Below, piece by piece: positions 52,001-62,990 of a DNA stretch of 64,000 nt; position 1 is the stretch's first letter, and each line of letters starts with the position of its first letter. The stretch is taken from NCBI GenBank assembly GCA_014058105.1, contig JACGCM010000428.1, forward strand, positions 1,054,001 to 1,118,000. Direction: 5' to 3'. The notes beneath the pieces were generated by a model. The model saw only the letters and a program-made list of their open reading frames with translations. It did no database searches and was not told where the DNA came from. Origin of the DNA: Kingdonia uniflora (taxonomy: Eukaryota; Streptophyta; Magnoliopsida; Ranunculales; Circaeasteraceae). The translations under genes were made by a program, and so were the position numbers.

Positions 52001-53915
52001 TAGGATAGCTTCCAACTAAATTGCAATAATCGCAATATCAATTTTTGAACAGTACGGATTTCGAAAGTCTCTGTTTCTTTAGATTGCAATTCTGAGAAGC
52101 TTGGTTTCCGGCAACTCGTTTGGGAGGTTAGATCAAGTTTAATAGCTTTTTTCTAACTGTCCACATGCTAGGATTGTTGCAGGATGAATAACAATATTTT
52201 CGGCTTTAATTTTTGACCGGTATGGATTTTGTACCTCTTTGTTGCTTTAGACCGTAATTATGTGAAGCTTAGCAACTGTAAACACGTTTGAGAGGTTGGA
52301 TAATTTTTAAGAGTTTCTTTCCAACTGCCAACATGCTCAGATTGTTTCCAAATGAATAACAATACTAGCGGGTTAAATTTTTTACCGGTACAAGTTTTAC
52401 TTTTCTCCGTTGATTTAGATCGTAATTCTTAGAAGCTTGGCTAATGTCAACTCATTTAAGAGGTTAAATTATTTTGAATAGTTTCTTTGGAACAGTCAAC
52501 ATGCTTGGATTGTTACCAAATGAATAACAATACTTGCGGTTTAAATTTTTGACGGGTAAGAATTTCGTACCTCTCCGTTGCTTTAAATCGCAATTATGTG
52601 ATCCTTGGCTACCGAGTACTCGTTTGTGAGGCTGTATTACTTTTAAGAAATCCTTTTCGACTGACAACAAGCCAGGATAGTTACCAAATTAATCGCAATA
52701 ATTCCGGATTCAATTTGGGACGGGAACGAATTTTACACCTCTCCGTGGCTTTAGTTCATAATTCTGTGATGCTTGGCTACCGTTAACTCGTTTGTGTGGT
52801 TGAATCATTTTTAAGAGTTTCTTTCCAACTGTCAACATGTTAGGATTGTTACCAAATAAATAACAATACTCGCGGTTTAACTTTTTGACCTGTACGGATT
52901 TTGCACCTCACTGTTTCTTTAGATCGTAAATCAAAGAAGCTTTCCTACAGTTAACTCGCTTGAGAGGTTGGATCATTTTTATGAGTTTCTTTACGACAAA
53001 AAATATACTTGGATTGTTACCAAATGAATAACAATTCCCGTGATTTGAATTTTTGACCGAAACGAATTGCACACCTCTCCGTTGCTTTATCTCGTAATTC
53101 TGAGAAGCTTGGTTATCGAGTACTCTTTTGAGACGTTATGTTCATATTCAGAGTTCCTTTTCGACCAACAACCCGCTAGGATAGTTTCCAAATTAATTGC
53201 AATACTTTTGGCTTGAGTTTTTGCCGGTAAAAATATCGTACATCTCCGTTGCTTTAGATCGAATTTCTAAGATTCTTTGCTACCGACAACTCGTTTGAGA
53301 GGTTGTATAGTTTTTTAGAGAACCTATTCGGCCAACAAAAATATAGGATAGTTACCAAATTAATCGCAATACTCCCAGTTTCAATTTTTGACCGGTACGG
53401 ATTTTGAACCTCTCCATTGCTTTAGATCGCTATTTTGAGAAGTTGTGCTACCGTCAACTCGCTTTAGAGGTTGGAACATTTTATGAGTTTCTTTTCGATT
53501 GACAACATGTTATGATTGTTACCAAATTAATCGCAATAATCCCGGTTTGAGTTTTTTCTGGTACAGATTTTGGACCTCTCCGTTGCTTTTGATCAAAATT
53601 TGGAGATTCTTTGCTGCCGACAACTCGTTAGAGAGGTTGAATAGTTTTTAGGAGTTCCATTTCGACTTACAGCTAGCTAGGATAGATACCAAATTAATCG
53701 CAATGCTCCCGGCTTCAATTTTTGGTCGGTACTGATTTCACACCTTTTCGTTGCTTTAGGTCATAATTCTGAGAAGCTTGGCTACCGTCAACTCGATTGC
53801 GAGGTTGGATCATTTTTAAGAGTTTCTTTTCAGCCTCCATCATGGTTGGATTGTTACCAAATGAATAATAATACTCGCGGTTTAAATTATTGACCGTTAG
53901 GGATTTCGCACCTCT
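49054..53915 (+). repeat. HOR block 11, ~29 monomers
   Basis: An interval of 4862 bp. F2 and x are followed by a G-to-C joined monomer near 49425, then C near 49497. A complete E1-E2-H-D-C cassette lies at about 51.5-52.2 kb, and a second G-bearing stretch at 53079. The region 50.16-50.7 kb carries the ATACCCGCGATTTGAATTT variant also seen near 21.73, 30.95, 55.2, 58.17 and 61.95 kb. Confidence 0.68.
53079..53245 (+). repeat. G monomer
   Basis: A 167-bp variant that lies two places after F2. It is marked by TTTATCTCGTAATTCTGAG, GGTTATCGAGTAC, TTTTGAGACGTTATGTTC and CAACCCGCTAGGATAG, then ...TTTTGGCTTGAGTTTTTGCC. Copies lie near 2500, 6390, 10430, 14820, 17660, 22290, 25480, 28990, 31500, 39190, 42200, 47390, 50910, 58720, 59890 and 62510. 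Confidence 0.7.
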
Positions 53916-56900
53916 CCATTGCTTTTGATTGAAATTATGTGATTCTTGGCTACCGAGTATTCGTTTGTGAGGCTGTATAGCTTTTAAGCGTTCCTTTTTT
54001 AGCCGAAAAATAGTTTAGCTAGTTACCAAATTAATCTCAATACTTTCGGATAGAATTTTTAACCTGTACGAATTTCGCACCTCACCGTTGCTTTAGATCG
54101 CAATTCAAAGAAGCTTGGCTACAGTCAATACATTTGAGAGGTTGGATCATTTTTACGTGTTTCTTTTCCACAAAAAAATATGCTAGGATTATTAGCAAAA
54201 GAATAACAATACTCGTGGCTTGAATTTTTTGCCGAAAAGAATTTCACACCTCTCCGTTGCTTTATCTCATAATTCTGAGAAGCTTGGTTACGGATAACTC
54301 GTTTGGGAGGTTGGATCATTTTTAATAGTTTCTTTCCGACCGCCAACAAGCTAGGATTGTTACAAGATGAATAAAAATATTTTCTATTTGAATTTTTGAC
54401 CGGTACGGATTTTGTACCTCCCTGTTGCTTTAGATCGCAATTATGAGAAGCTTGGCTACCGTAATCTCGTTTGGGAGGTTGGATAATTTTTAAGAGTTTC
54501 TTTCTAACCGCCAACATGCTTGGAATCTTGCTAAATGAATAACAATACTCACGGTTATAATTTTTTACCAGTATGGATTTTGCATCTATTAGTTGCTTAA
54601 TATCATAATTCTGAGAAGCTTTGCTACTGACTACTCCTTTGAGAAGTTGTATAGATTTTAAAAGTTCCTTTTTCACTGACAATATGCAAGGATAGTTTCT
54701 AAATTAATCACAATACTCCCAGTTTAAATTTTTGACCGTTACAAATTTTGCACCTCTCCGTTGCTTTAGATCGTAATTCTGAGAATCTTGGCTACCGTCA
54801 ACTCGTTTGAGAGGTTAGATTATTTATAAGAAATTCTTTCTAACGGCCAATATGCTCTGATTGTTACCAAATAAATAACAATACTCGTAGATTAAATTTT
54901 TGACCGGTTCGGATTTTGTACCTCTCCGTTACTTTATATCGTAATTATGAGAATCTTTGCTACCGAGTACTCGTTTGTGAGGTTGTATAGGTTTTAAGTG
55001 TTTTTTTTTTTCTACTGACAGCAAGCTAGGATAGTTTCCAAATTAATCTTATTACTTCCGGATTTAATTTTTGGCTGGTACAGATTTTACACCTCTCCAT
55101 TGCTTTAGATCATAATTCTAAGAAGCTTGAATACCGTCAACTCGTTTGAGAGGTTGGATCATTTTTATGAGTATCCTTTCGATAAAAAACATGCTAGGAA
55201 TGTTACCAAATGAGCAATAATACCCACGATTTAAATTTTTGACTGAAATGGATTTCGCTTCTCTCCGTTGCTTTATTTTGTAATTCAGAGAAGGTTGGCT
55301 ACCGAGTACTCCTTAGAGATCTTATGTTCCTTTTCATAGTTCCTTTTCGACCGATAACCCACAAGGATATTTCCAAATTAATCACAATATTCCATTTTGA
55401 GTTTTTGCGGGTACGAATTCTTCACCTCTCAGTTGCTTTAGATTGAAATTCTGAGATTCTTTGATTCGACAACTCATTTATGAGGTTGTATAGTTTTTAA
55501 GAGTTCCTTTTTGACTGACAACAAGCTAGGATAGTTACCAAATTAAGCACAATATTCGCGGTTTGAATTTTAGACCGGTATGGATTTTGCACCTTTCCGT
55601 TGCTTAAGGTCGTAATTCTGCGATGCTTTGCTACCGTCAATTCACTTGAGAGGTTGGATCAATTTTTAGAGTTTATTTCCAACCGCCAACATGTTAGGAT
55701 TATTACCAAATGAATAACTATACTTGCGATTTCAATTTTTGACCGGTACGGAGTTCACACCTCTTCGCTGCTTTAGATCGTATGTCTGGGAAACTTGGCT
55801 ACCGCCCACTCATTTGAGAGGTTGGATCATTTTAATGTGCTTATTTTCAACCGAAAATATGCTAGGATTGTTACCAAATGAATAACAATACTCGCGGTTT
55901 GAATTTTTGAACGGTACGGATTTTGCACATCTCCGTTGCTTTAGATCATATTTTTGCGAAGGCGGCTAACGTCAACCCATTTGAGAGGTTGGATCATTTT
56001 TAAGAGCTTCTTTCCAACTGCCAATATGTTAGGATTGCTTCCAAATGAATAACAACACTCGCGGTTTAAATTTTTGACCGGTGCGGATTTCGCAACTTTC
56101 CGTTGCTTTATATCGTAATTCCGAGAAGCTTTGCAACCGCTAACTCGTTTGTGAGGTTGGATCATTTTAATGTACTTCTTTTCAGCTGACAAAATGCTAG
56201 GATTGTTACCAAATGAATAAAAAAATTACGGTTTGAATTTGTTACCGATACGGATGTCGTACCTCACTGCTGCTTTCTATCGCAATTCTGAAATGCATGG
56301 CTATCGACTACTCCATTGAGAGGCGATGTAATTATTCAGAGTTCCATTTTGACCATCAACTAGCTAGGATAGTTACAAAATTAATCGCAATACTCCTGAT
56401 TTGAATTTTTGCCTATTCGGATTTCGCACCTCTCCGTTGCTTTAGATCAAAATTATGAGATTCTCGGGAACCGACAACTCGTTTGAAAGGTTGAATAGTT
56501 TTTAGGAGTTCCTTTTCGAAAACAACAAGCTAGGATAGTTACCAAAATAATCGCAATACTCCAAGCTTAAATTTATGACCGGTACAGATTTCACACCTTT
56601 TCGTTGCTTTAGGTCGTAATTCTGAAAAGTTTTGCTACCGTCAACTCGATTAAGAGGTTGGATCATTTTTAAGAGTTTCTTTTCAACCTCCAACATGCTT
56701 GGATTGTTTCCAAAAGAATAATAATACTCGCGGTTTGAATTTATGACCATTAGGGATTTTGCGCAACTCCGTTGCATTTTATCGTAATTCTGAGAAGCTT
56801 GGCTACCGACTACTCCATTGAGAGGTTGTATAGTTTTTAAGATTTCATTTTCTACTGACAACAAGCTAGGATTGTAACCAAATTGATCGTAATTCTCCTG

Positions 56901-56936
56901 GTCTAATTTTTTAACCCGTACGGGTTTCTCACCTCT
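53916..56936 (+). repeat. HOR block 12, ~18 monomers
   Basis: An interval of 3021 bp. The F2, x, G-to-C junction near 54290 and following C repeat the start of block 11 (offset about 4865). The block lacks an E1-E2-H-D-C cassette. It ends with F1 near 56870. It carries the longest minus-strand open stretch of the window (54125-54682), which is satellite sequence and not a gene. Confidence 0.68.
55867..55889. other. Dyad symmetry in type B monomers
   Basis: ATTGTTA at 55867-55873 and TAACAAT at 55883-55889 are perfect 7-base inverted arms around a 9-base spacer. The same dyad is intact in many type B monomers (for example near 59154, 60308 and 58646). It is lost in type A, where the second arm reads ATCGCAAT, and in E1, where it becomes an A-tract. 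It could form a short hairpin or be a protein site. Function is not shown by the sequence. Confidence 0.6.
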
Positions 56937-57015
56937 CCGTTGCTTTAGATTGAAATTCTAACTTTCTTGGCTGCCGAGTACTTGTTTGTGAGGTTGTATA
57001 GTTTTTAAGAGAGCC

Positions 57016-57056
57016 TTATCAACCGACAACATAGTTGTATACTTCAGAATTCAATT
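57016..57056 (+). repeat. Small rearranged patch in F2
   Basis: In the F2 copy of block 13, GACAACAT is followed by AGTTGTATACTTC where the others have GTTAGGCTAGTTACC and AATCTCAATACTTCC. Some 20 bases are missing, and the F2 hallmark is reduced to the 3' part. Confidence 0.6.
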
Positions 57057-57420
57057 TTTGACCTGTACGGATTTCGCACCTCACCGTTGCCATAGATAGC
57101 AATTCAAAGAAGATTGGCCACAGTCAACTCGTTTAAGAGGTTGGATCCTTTTTACGTGTTTTTTTTCGACCATAAATATGCTAGGATTATTACCAAATGA
57201 ATAACAATACTCGCGGTTTGAATTTTTGATCGAAACGAATTTCACACACTCTCCGTTGCATTACCTCGTAATTCTGAGAAGCTTGGTTATCGGCAACTCG
57301 TTTGGGAGATTTGATCATTTTTCATTGTTTCTAACCAACCGCCAAAAAGCTAGGATAGTTACAGGATGAATAACAATATTTGCGGTTTGAATTTTTGACC
57401 GGTACGGATTTCGTACCACA

Positions 57421-57538
57421 CTGTTGCTTTTGATCATAATTATGCGAAGCTTTGCTGTCGTAAACTCGTTTGAGAGGTTGTCATTTTTAAGAGCTTCTTT
57501 CTAACTGCCAACATGCTAGGATTGTATTTGGCACCTCT
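57421..57538 (+). repeat. Shortened 118-bp monomer
   Basis: CTAGGATTGT joins directly to ATTTGGCACCTCTC. The dyad, the AATTTTTGACCG box and part of the flanks, about 50 bases, are missing. Neighbouring copies near 33.6 and 61.3 kb have the full sequence. Confidence 0.75.
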
Positions 57539-58311
57539 CACTTGCTTAATATCATAATTTTGAGAAGCTTGGTTACCGCCTACTCCTTTGAGAAGGTGTA
57601 TAGTTTTTAAATGTTCCTTATCGACTGACAACATGCAATGAGAGTTTCCAAATTAATCGCAATACTCCTGGTTTAAATTTTTGACCGGTACAAATTTCCT
57701 ACCTCTTCGTTGCTTTAGATCAAAATTTTGAGAACCTTGGCTACCGTTATCTCCTTTGAGAGGTTATATTATTTTTATGAATTTCTTTCCAACAACCACA
57801 TGCTCTGATTGTTACCAAATGAATAACAATACTCACAGTTTAAGTTTTTTGACCGGCACAGATTTTGTACCTCTCCGTTGCTTTATATTGTAATTATGAG
57901 ATTCTTGTCTACCGAGTATTCGTTTGTGAGGTTGTATAGCTTTTATGAGTTCCATTTCGACTGACAGCAAGCTAGGATAGTTACAAAATTAATCGTAATA
58001 CTTCCATAAACAATTTTGGACCGGTACGGGTTTTACACCTCCCCCTTGTTATAGATCAAAATTCAATGAAGCTTGACTAGCGTCAACTCGTTTGAGAGAT
58101 TGGTTCACCTTTATGAGTATCTTTTCAACCAAAAACATGTTAGGATTGTTACCAAATGAATAACAATACCCTCGATTTGAATTTTAGACCGAAACATATT
58201 TCGCTCCTCTCTGTTGCTTTATATCATAATTCTGAGAAGCTTGGCTACCGAGTACTCCTTTATGATGTTATGTACCTTTTCATAGTTCCATTTTGACCGA
58301 TAACCCACAAG

Positions 58312-60590
58312 GATGTTATCAAATTAATCACAATATTCAAGTTTGAGTTTTTGCTTCTACGGATTTTGCACCTTTATGTTGCTTTAGATTAAAATTTTGT
58401 GATTCTTTGCTTCGATAACTCATTTAAGAGGTTGTATAGTTTTTAAGAGTTCCTTTTGATTGAGAATAAGCTAGGATACTTACCAAATTAATCGCAATAT
58501 TCGGAGCTTGAATTTTTGACCGATACGGATTTCGTACCTCTCCGTTGCTTTAGATTGTAATTCTACGAAGCTTGGCTACCGTCAACTCGCTTGAGAGGTT
58601 GGATCATTATTTAAAGTTTCTTTCCATCTGCCAACATGTTAGGATTGTTACCAAATGAATAACAATACTCGTGGTTTGAATTTTTTATTAAAACAAATTT
58701 CACACCTCTCCGTTGCTTTATCTCATAATTCAAAGAAGCTTGGTTACCTATTACACTTTTGAGACGTTATGTTCTTTTTAAGAGTTCATTTTTGACCGAA
58801 AACCCACTAGGTTAGTTGCCAAATTAATCGCAATACTTTCGGTTTGAGTTTTAGCCGGTACAGATATCGAACCTCTCCGTTACTTTAGATCAAAATTTTA
58901 AGATTTCTTGCTCCCGAAAACTCGTTTGAGAGGTTTTATAATTTTTAAGAGTTCCTTTTCCACCGACAACAAGATAGGATAGTTACCAAATTAATTGCAA
59001 TACTCCCATTTTCAATTTTTAACCTGGACGGATTTCATACCTCTCCGTTACTTTTAGGTCGTAATTCTGAGAAGCTTGGCAACCATCATCTCGTTTGAGA
59101 GGTTGGATCATTTTTAAAAGTTTCTTTCCAACCGCCAAGATGATAGGATTGTTACCAAATGAATAACAATACTCGCGGTTTAAATTTTTGGCCGGTTGCA
59201 CCTTTCCATTGCTTTAGATCGTAATTTTGAGAAGTTTTGCAGCCGTCAACTTGTTTGAAAGGTTGGATCATTTTTATGTGATTCTTTTCGACTAACAACA
59301 TGCTTGGATTGCTACCAAATGAATTAAAATAAATTGGTTTAAATTTTTGACCGATACGGATTTCGTACCTCTCCGTTGCTTTATATCGTAATTTGGGAAG
59401 CTTGGCTACCAGCTTCTCCTTTGAGAGGCTATGTAGCTATTCATAGTTCCATTTTGACCGATAACTAGCTAGGATAGTTACCAAATTAATCACAATATTC
59501 CAGTTTTAGTTTTTGCTTCGACGGATTTCGCACCTCAATGGTGCTTTAGATTGAAATTCTGGGATACTTTGCTTTGATAACTTGCTCAAGATGTTGTATA
59601 GTTTTAAAGAGTTCCATTTCTACTGAGAACAAGCTAGGATTGTTACAAAATTAATCACAATATTCGCGGCTTGAATTTATGACCGGTACGGATTTCCCAC
59701 CTCTTTGTTGTTTTATATCGTAATTCAGCGAAGCATGGCAACCGTCAACTCGTTTGAGAGGTTTGATCATTTTTAAGAGTTTTTTCCATCCGCCATAATG
59801 TTAGGATTGTTACCAAATGATTAACAATATTCGTGGTTTGAATTTTTGACCGAAACAAATTTCACACTCTCCGTTGCCTTATCTCGTAATTCTGAGAAGC
59901 TTGGTTTTCGAGTACACTTTTGAGACGTTGTGTTCATTTTAAGAGTTCCTTTTCGACTAAAAACCCGCTAGGATTGTTACCAAATTAATCACAATACTTT
60001 TGGTTTGAGTTTTTGTCGGAACAGATATTGTACCTCTCCGTTACTTTAGTTCAAAATTTTAAGATTCTTTGTTACCGACAACTCGTTTGAGAGGTTCTAT
60101 AGTTTTTAGAAGTTCCCTTTCGACCGACAACAAGATAGGATAGTTACCAAATTAATCGCAATACTCCAGGTTTCAATTTTTAACCAGTACGGATTTTGCA
60201 CCTTTCCGTTGCTTTAGATCGTAATTTTGTGAAGCTTGGCTACCATCAACTCGTTTGAGAGGTTGGATCATTTTTAAGAGTTTCATTCCAACAGCCAACA
60301 TGATAGGATTGTTACCAAATGAATAACAATACTCGCGGTTTAAATTTTTGGCCGGTACCAATTTTGCACCTTTTACTTGCTTTAGATCGTAATTTTGAGA
60401 AGTTTTGCAACCGTCAACTCGTTTGAAAGCTTGGATCATTTTTATGAGATTCTTTTCGACCAACAACATGCTTGGATGGTTACCAAATGAATTAAAAAAT
60501 TGTGGTTTGAATTTTTGACCGATATGGATTTCTACTCCTTTGAGAGGCTATGCAGTTATTCATAGTTCCATTTCGACCGACAACCAGCAA
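58312..60590 (+). repeat. Seven-monomer tandem duplication
   Basis: Two adjacent copies of about 1.16 kb, 58312 to about 59470 and 59471 to about 60590. Each runs from the CAATATTCNAGTTT monomer with TTTTTGCTTC, through GTTAGGATTGTTACCAAATGA, a G monomer, A, the GATAGG-type B monomer and E1 to E2. The join lies in TTCATAGTTCCATTTTGACC at about 59440-59480, which is present in both parent monomers. The second copy has later lost about 50 bases near 60530. Confidence 0.74.
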
Positions 60591-61493
60591 GGATAGTTAC
60601 CAAATTAATCGTAATAATCCCGGTTTGATTTTTTGCCGATACGGATTATGCACCTCTCCGTTACTTTAAATCAAAATTCTGGGATTCTTGGCTTACGACA
60701 ACACGTTTGAGAGGTTATATCATTTTAAAGATATCCTTTTCGAGTGACCAAAAACAAGGATAGTTACCAAATTAATCGCAATACTCCAAGTTTCAATTTT
60801 TGGCAAGTACGAATTTTGCGCATCACCGTTGCTTTAGATCGTAATTCTGAATAGCTAGGCTTCCAACAACTCATTCGGGAGGTTGTGTAGTTTTTATGAG
60901 TTTCTATTCGATCGACAACAAGCTAGGATAGTTACCAACTAAATGTCAATAATCGCGATATCAATTTTTGAACGGTACGGATTTTGAACGTCTCTGTTTC
61001 TTTAGATCGTAATTCTTAGAAGCTTGGCTACCGGCAACTCGTTTGGGGGGTTGGTTATATTTCAATTATTTCTTTTCGACCGCCAACATGCTAGGATTTC
61101 TACATGATGAATAACAATATTTGCGATTTGAATTTTTGACCGGTACGGATTTTGTATCTCTCTGTTGCTTCAGATCGTAATTATGAGAAGCTTGGCTACC
61201 ATAAACTCGTTTAAGAGATTGGATCATTTTTAAGAGTGTTTTTTTAACCGCCAACATGCTAGGATAGTTTCCCAATGAATAACAATACTCACGGTTATAA
61301 TTTTTGACCGGTATGGACTTTGCACCTCTCAGTTGCCTAATATCACAATTCTGTGAAGCTTGGCAACCGACTACTCCTTTGAGAAGTTGTATAGTTTTTA
61401 AAAGTTCCTTTACAACTGACAACATGCAAGGATAGTTTCCATTTTAATCACAATACTCCCGGTATAAATTTTTGACCGGTACAAATTTTGCAA

Positions 61494-61512
61494 CTCTCCC
61501 GGTATAAATTGA
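61494..61512 (+). other. Templated replacement patch
   Basis: CTCCCGGTATAAATT at about 61496 repeats CTCCCGGTATAAATTTTTG found at about 61457. It replaces CTCCGTTGCTTTAG and the bases to GAGAA. Same form as the patch at 29001, with a donor about 40 bases away. Confidence 0.7.
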
Positions 61513-62654
61513 GAACCCTGGCTACCGTCAACTCGTTTGAGAGGTTAGATTATTTTTTAGAGTTTCTTTCCAATAGCCAACATGCCCTAATTGTTACCAA
61601 ATGAATAAAAATACTTGTGGTTTAACTTTTTGACCGGTACGGATTTTGTACCTCTCCGTTGCTTTATATCATAATTCTACGATTCTTGGCAACCGAGTAC
61701 TCGTTTGTGAGGTTGTATAGCTTTTAAGAGTACCTTTTTGACCGACAAGAAGCAAGGATAGTTACAAAATTAATCGTAATTCTTCCGAATTCAATTTTGG
61801 ACCGGTATGGATTTCACCTCTCCCTTGCTTTAGATCATAATTCTAAGAAGCTTGACTACGATCAACACGTTTGAGAGGTTAGATTACTTTTATGTGTATC
61901 TTTTTGACCAAAATTATGCTAGTATTGTTAACAAATGAATAACAATATCCGCGATTTCAATTTTTGACCGAAACAGATTTCGCTCCTCTCCGTTGCTTTA
62001 TATCGTAATTCTGAGAAGCTTTGTTACCGAGTACTCCTTTGAGATGTAATGTACCTTTTCATAGTTCCTTTTTGACCGATAACCCACTAGGATGTTACCA
62101 AATTAATCACAATATTCCAGTTTGATTTTTTGCTACTACAGATTTCGCACCTCTATGTTGCTTAATATCAAAATTCAGAGATTCTTTGCTTCGACAACTC
62201 GTTTAAATGGTTGCATAGTTTTTAAGAGTTCATTTTCAACAGAGAACAAGCTAGGATAGTTACAAAATTACTCGTAATATTCGCGGGATGATTTTTGACC
62301 GGTACGGTTTTCGCACCTCTCCGTTGCTTTAGATCGCAATTCTGCGAAGTTTGGCTACCGTCAACTCGTTTGGGAGGTTGGATCATTTTTAAGAGTTTAT
62401 TTCCATCCGCCAACATGTTAGGATTGTCACCAAATGAATAACAATACTAGTGTTTGAATTTTTGACCGAAACGAATTTTACACCTTTCCGTTGCTTTATC
62501 TCATAATTTTGATAAGCTTGGTTGCCGAGTACACTTTTGAGACGTTATGCTCTTTTTAAGAGTTCATTTTCGACCGAAAACCTGCTAGGATAGTTACCAA
62601 ATTAATCACAATAATTTTTGCTTGAGTTTTTGCTGGTACAGATATTGTACCTCA

Positions 62655-62822
62655 CCGTTGCTTTAGATCAAAATTTTAAGATTCTTTGCTACTGACAACT
62701 CGTTTGAGAGGTTGTATAGTTTTTAAGAGTTCCTTTTCGACCGACAGCAAGATAGGATAGTCACCAAATTAATCGTAATACTCCCTGTTTCAATTTTTGA
62801 CCGGTAAGGATTTCGCACCTCT
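62655..62822 (+). repeat. Type A monomer, exemplar
   Basis: A 168-bp monomer directly upstream of the type B exemplar. It differs from B in four blocks: AAGATTCTTTGCTACTGAC replaces the HindIII block, GGTTGTATAGTTTTTAAGAG replaces GGTTGGATCATTTTT, TTCCTTTTCGACCGACAGCAAG replaces the CCAACATG block, and GATAGTCACCAAATTAATC replaces the ATTGTTA dyad. The two types differ by linked sets of variants, so they are separate lineages and not random scatter. Confidence 0.82.
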
Positions 62823-62990
62823 CCGTTGCTTTAGATCATAATTCTGAGAAGCTTGGCTGCCATCAACTCGTTTGAGAGGTTGGATCATTTTTAAGAGTTT
62901 CTTTCCACCCGCCAACATGATAGGATTGTTACCAAATAAATAACAATACTTGCAGTTTAAATTTTAGGTCGGTACGAATTTCGCACCTTT
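62823..62990 (+). repeat. Type B monomer, exemplar
   Basis: A 168-bp monomer in the CCGTT phase. Diagnostic boxes are GAAGCTTGGCTGCC with a HindIII site, GGTTGGATCATTTTT, TTTCTTTCCACCCGCCAACATG, and ATTGTTACCAAAT followed by AACAATACT. Type B is the most frequent subfamily and the one whose minus strand is open in one frame. This copy has the CATGATAGG variant that marks the B monomer placed just before the E1-E2-H-D-C cassette (compare about 10826, 22708, 47808, 51325 and 60299). Confidence 0.85.

Noticed and set aside
53755..53775. CENP-B box in TTTCGTTGCTTTAGG variants
   Set aside because: The TTCG start fits, but the required A after four bases is T, and CGGG is absent at the right distance. 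CGGG in ACTCCCGG lies elsewhere and alone.
54125..54682. 185-codon minus-strand open frame as a protein gene
   Set aside because: It is satellite sequence read in the frame that the 168-base period keeps open. Similar shorter frames occur all along the array on the same strand with the same 56-residue pattern, and they end wherever an A-type monomer or an indel occurs.
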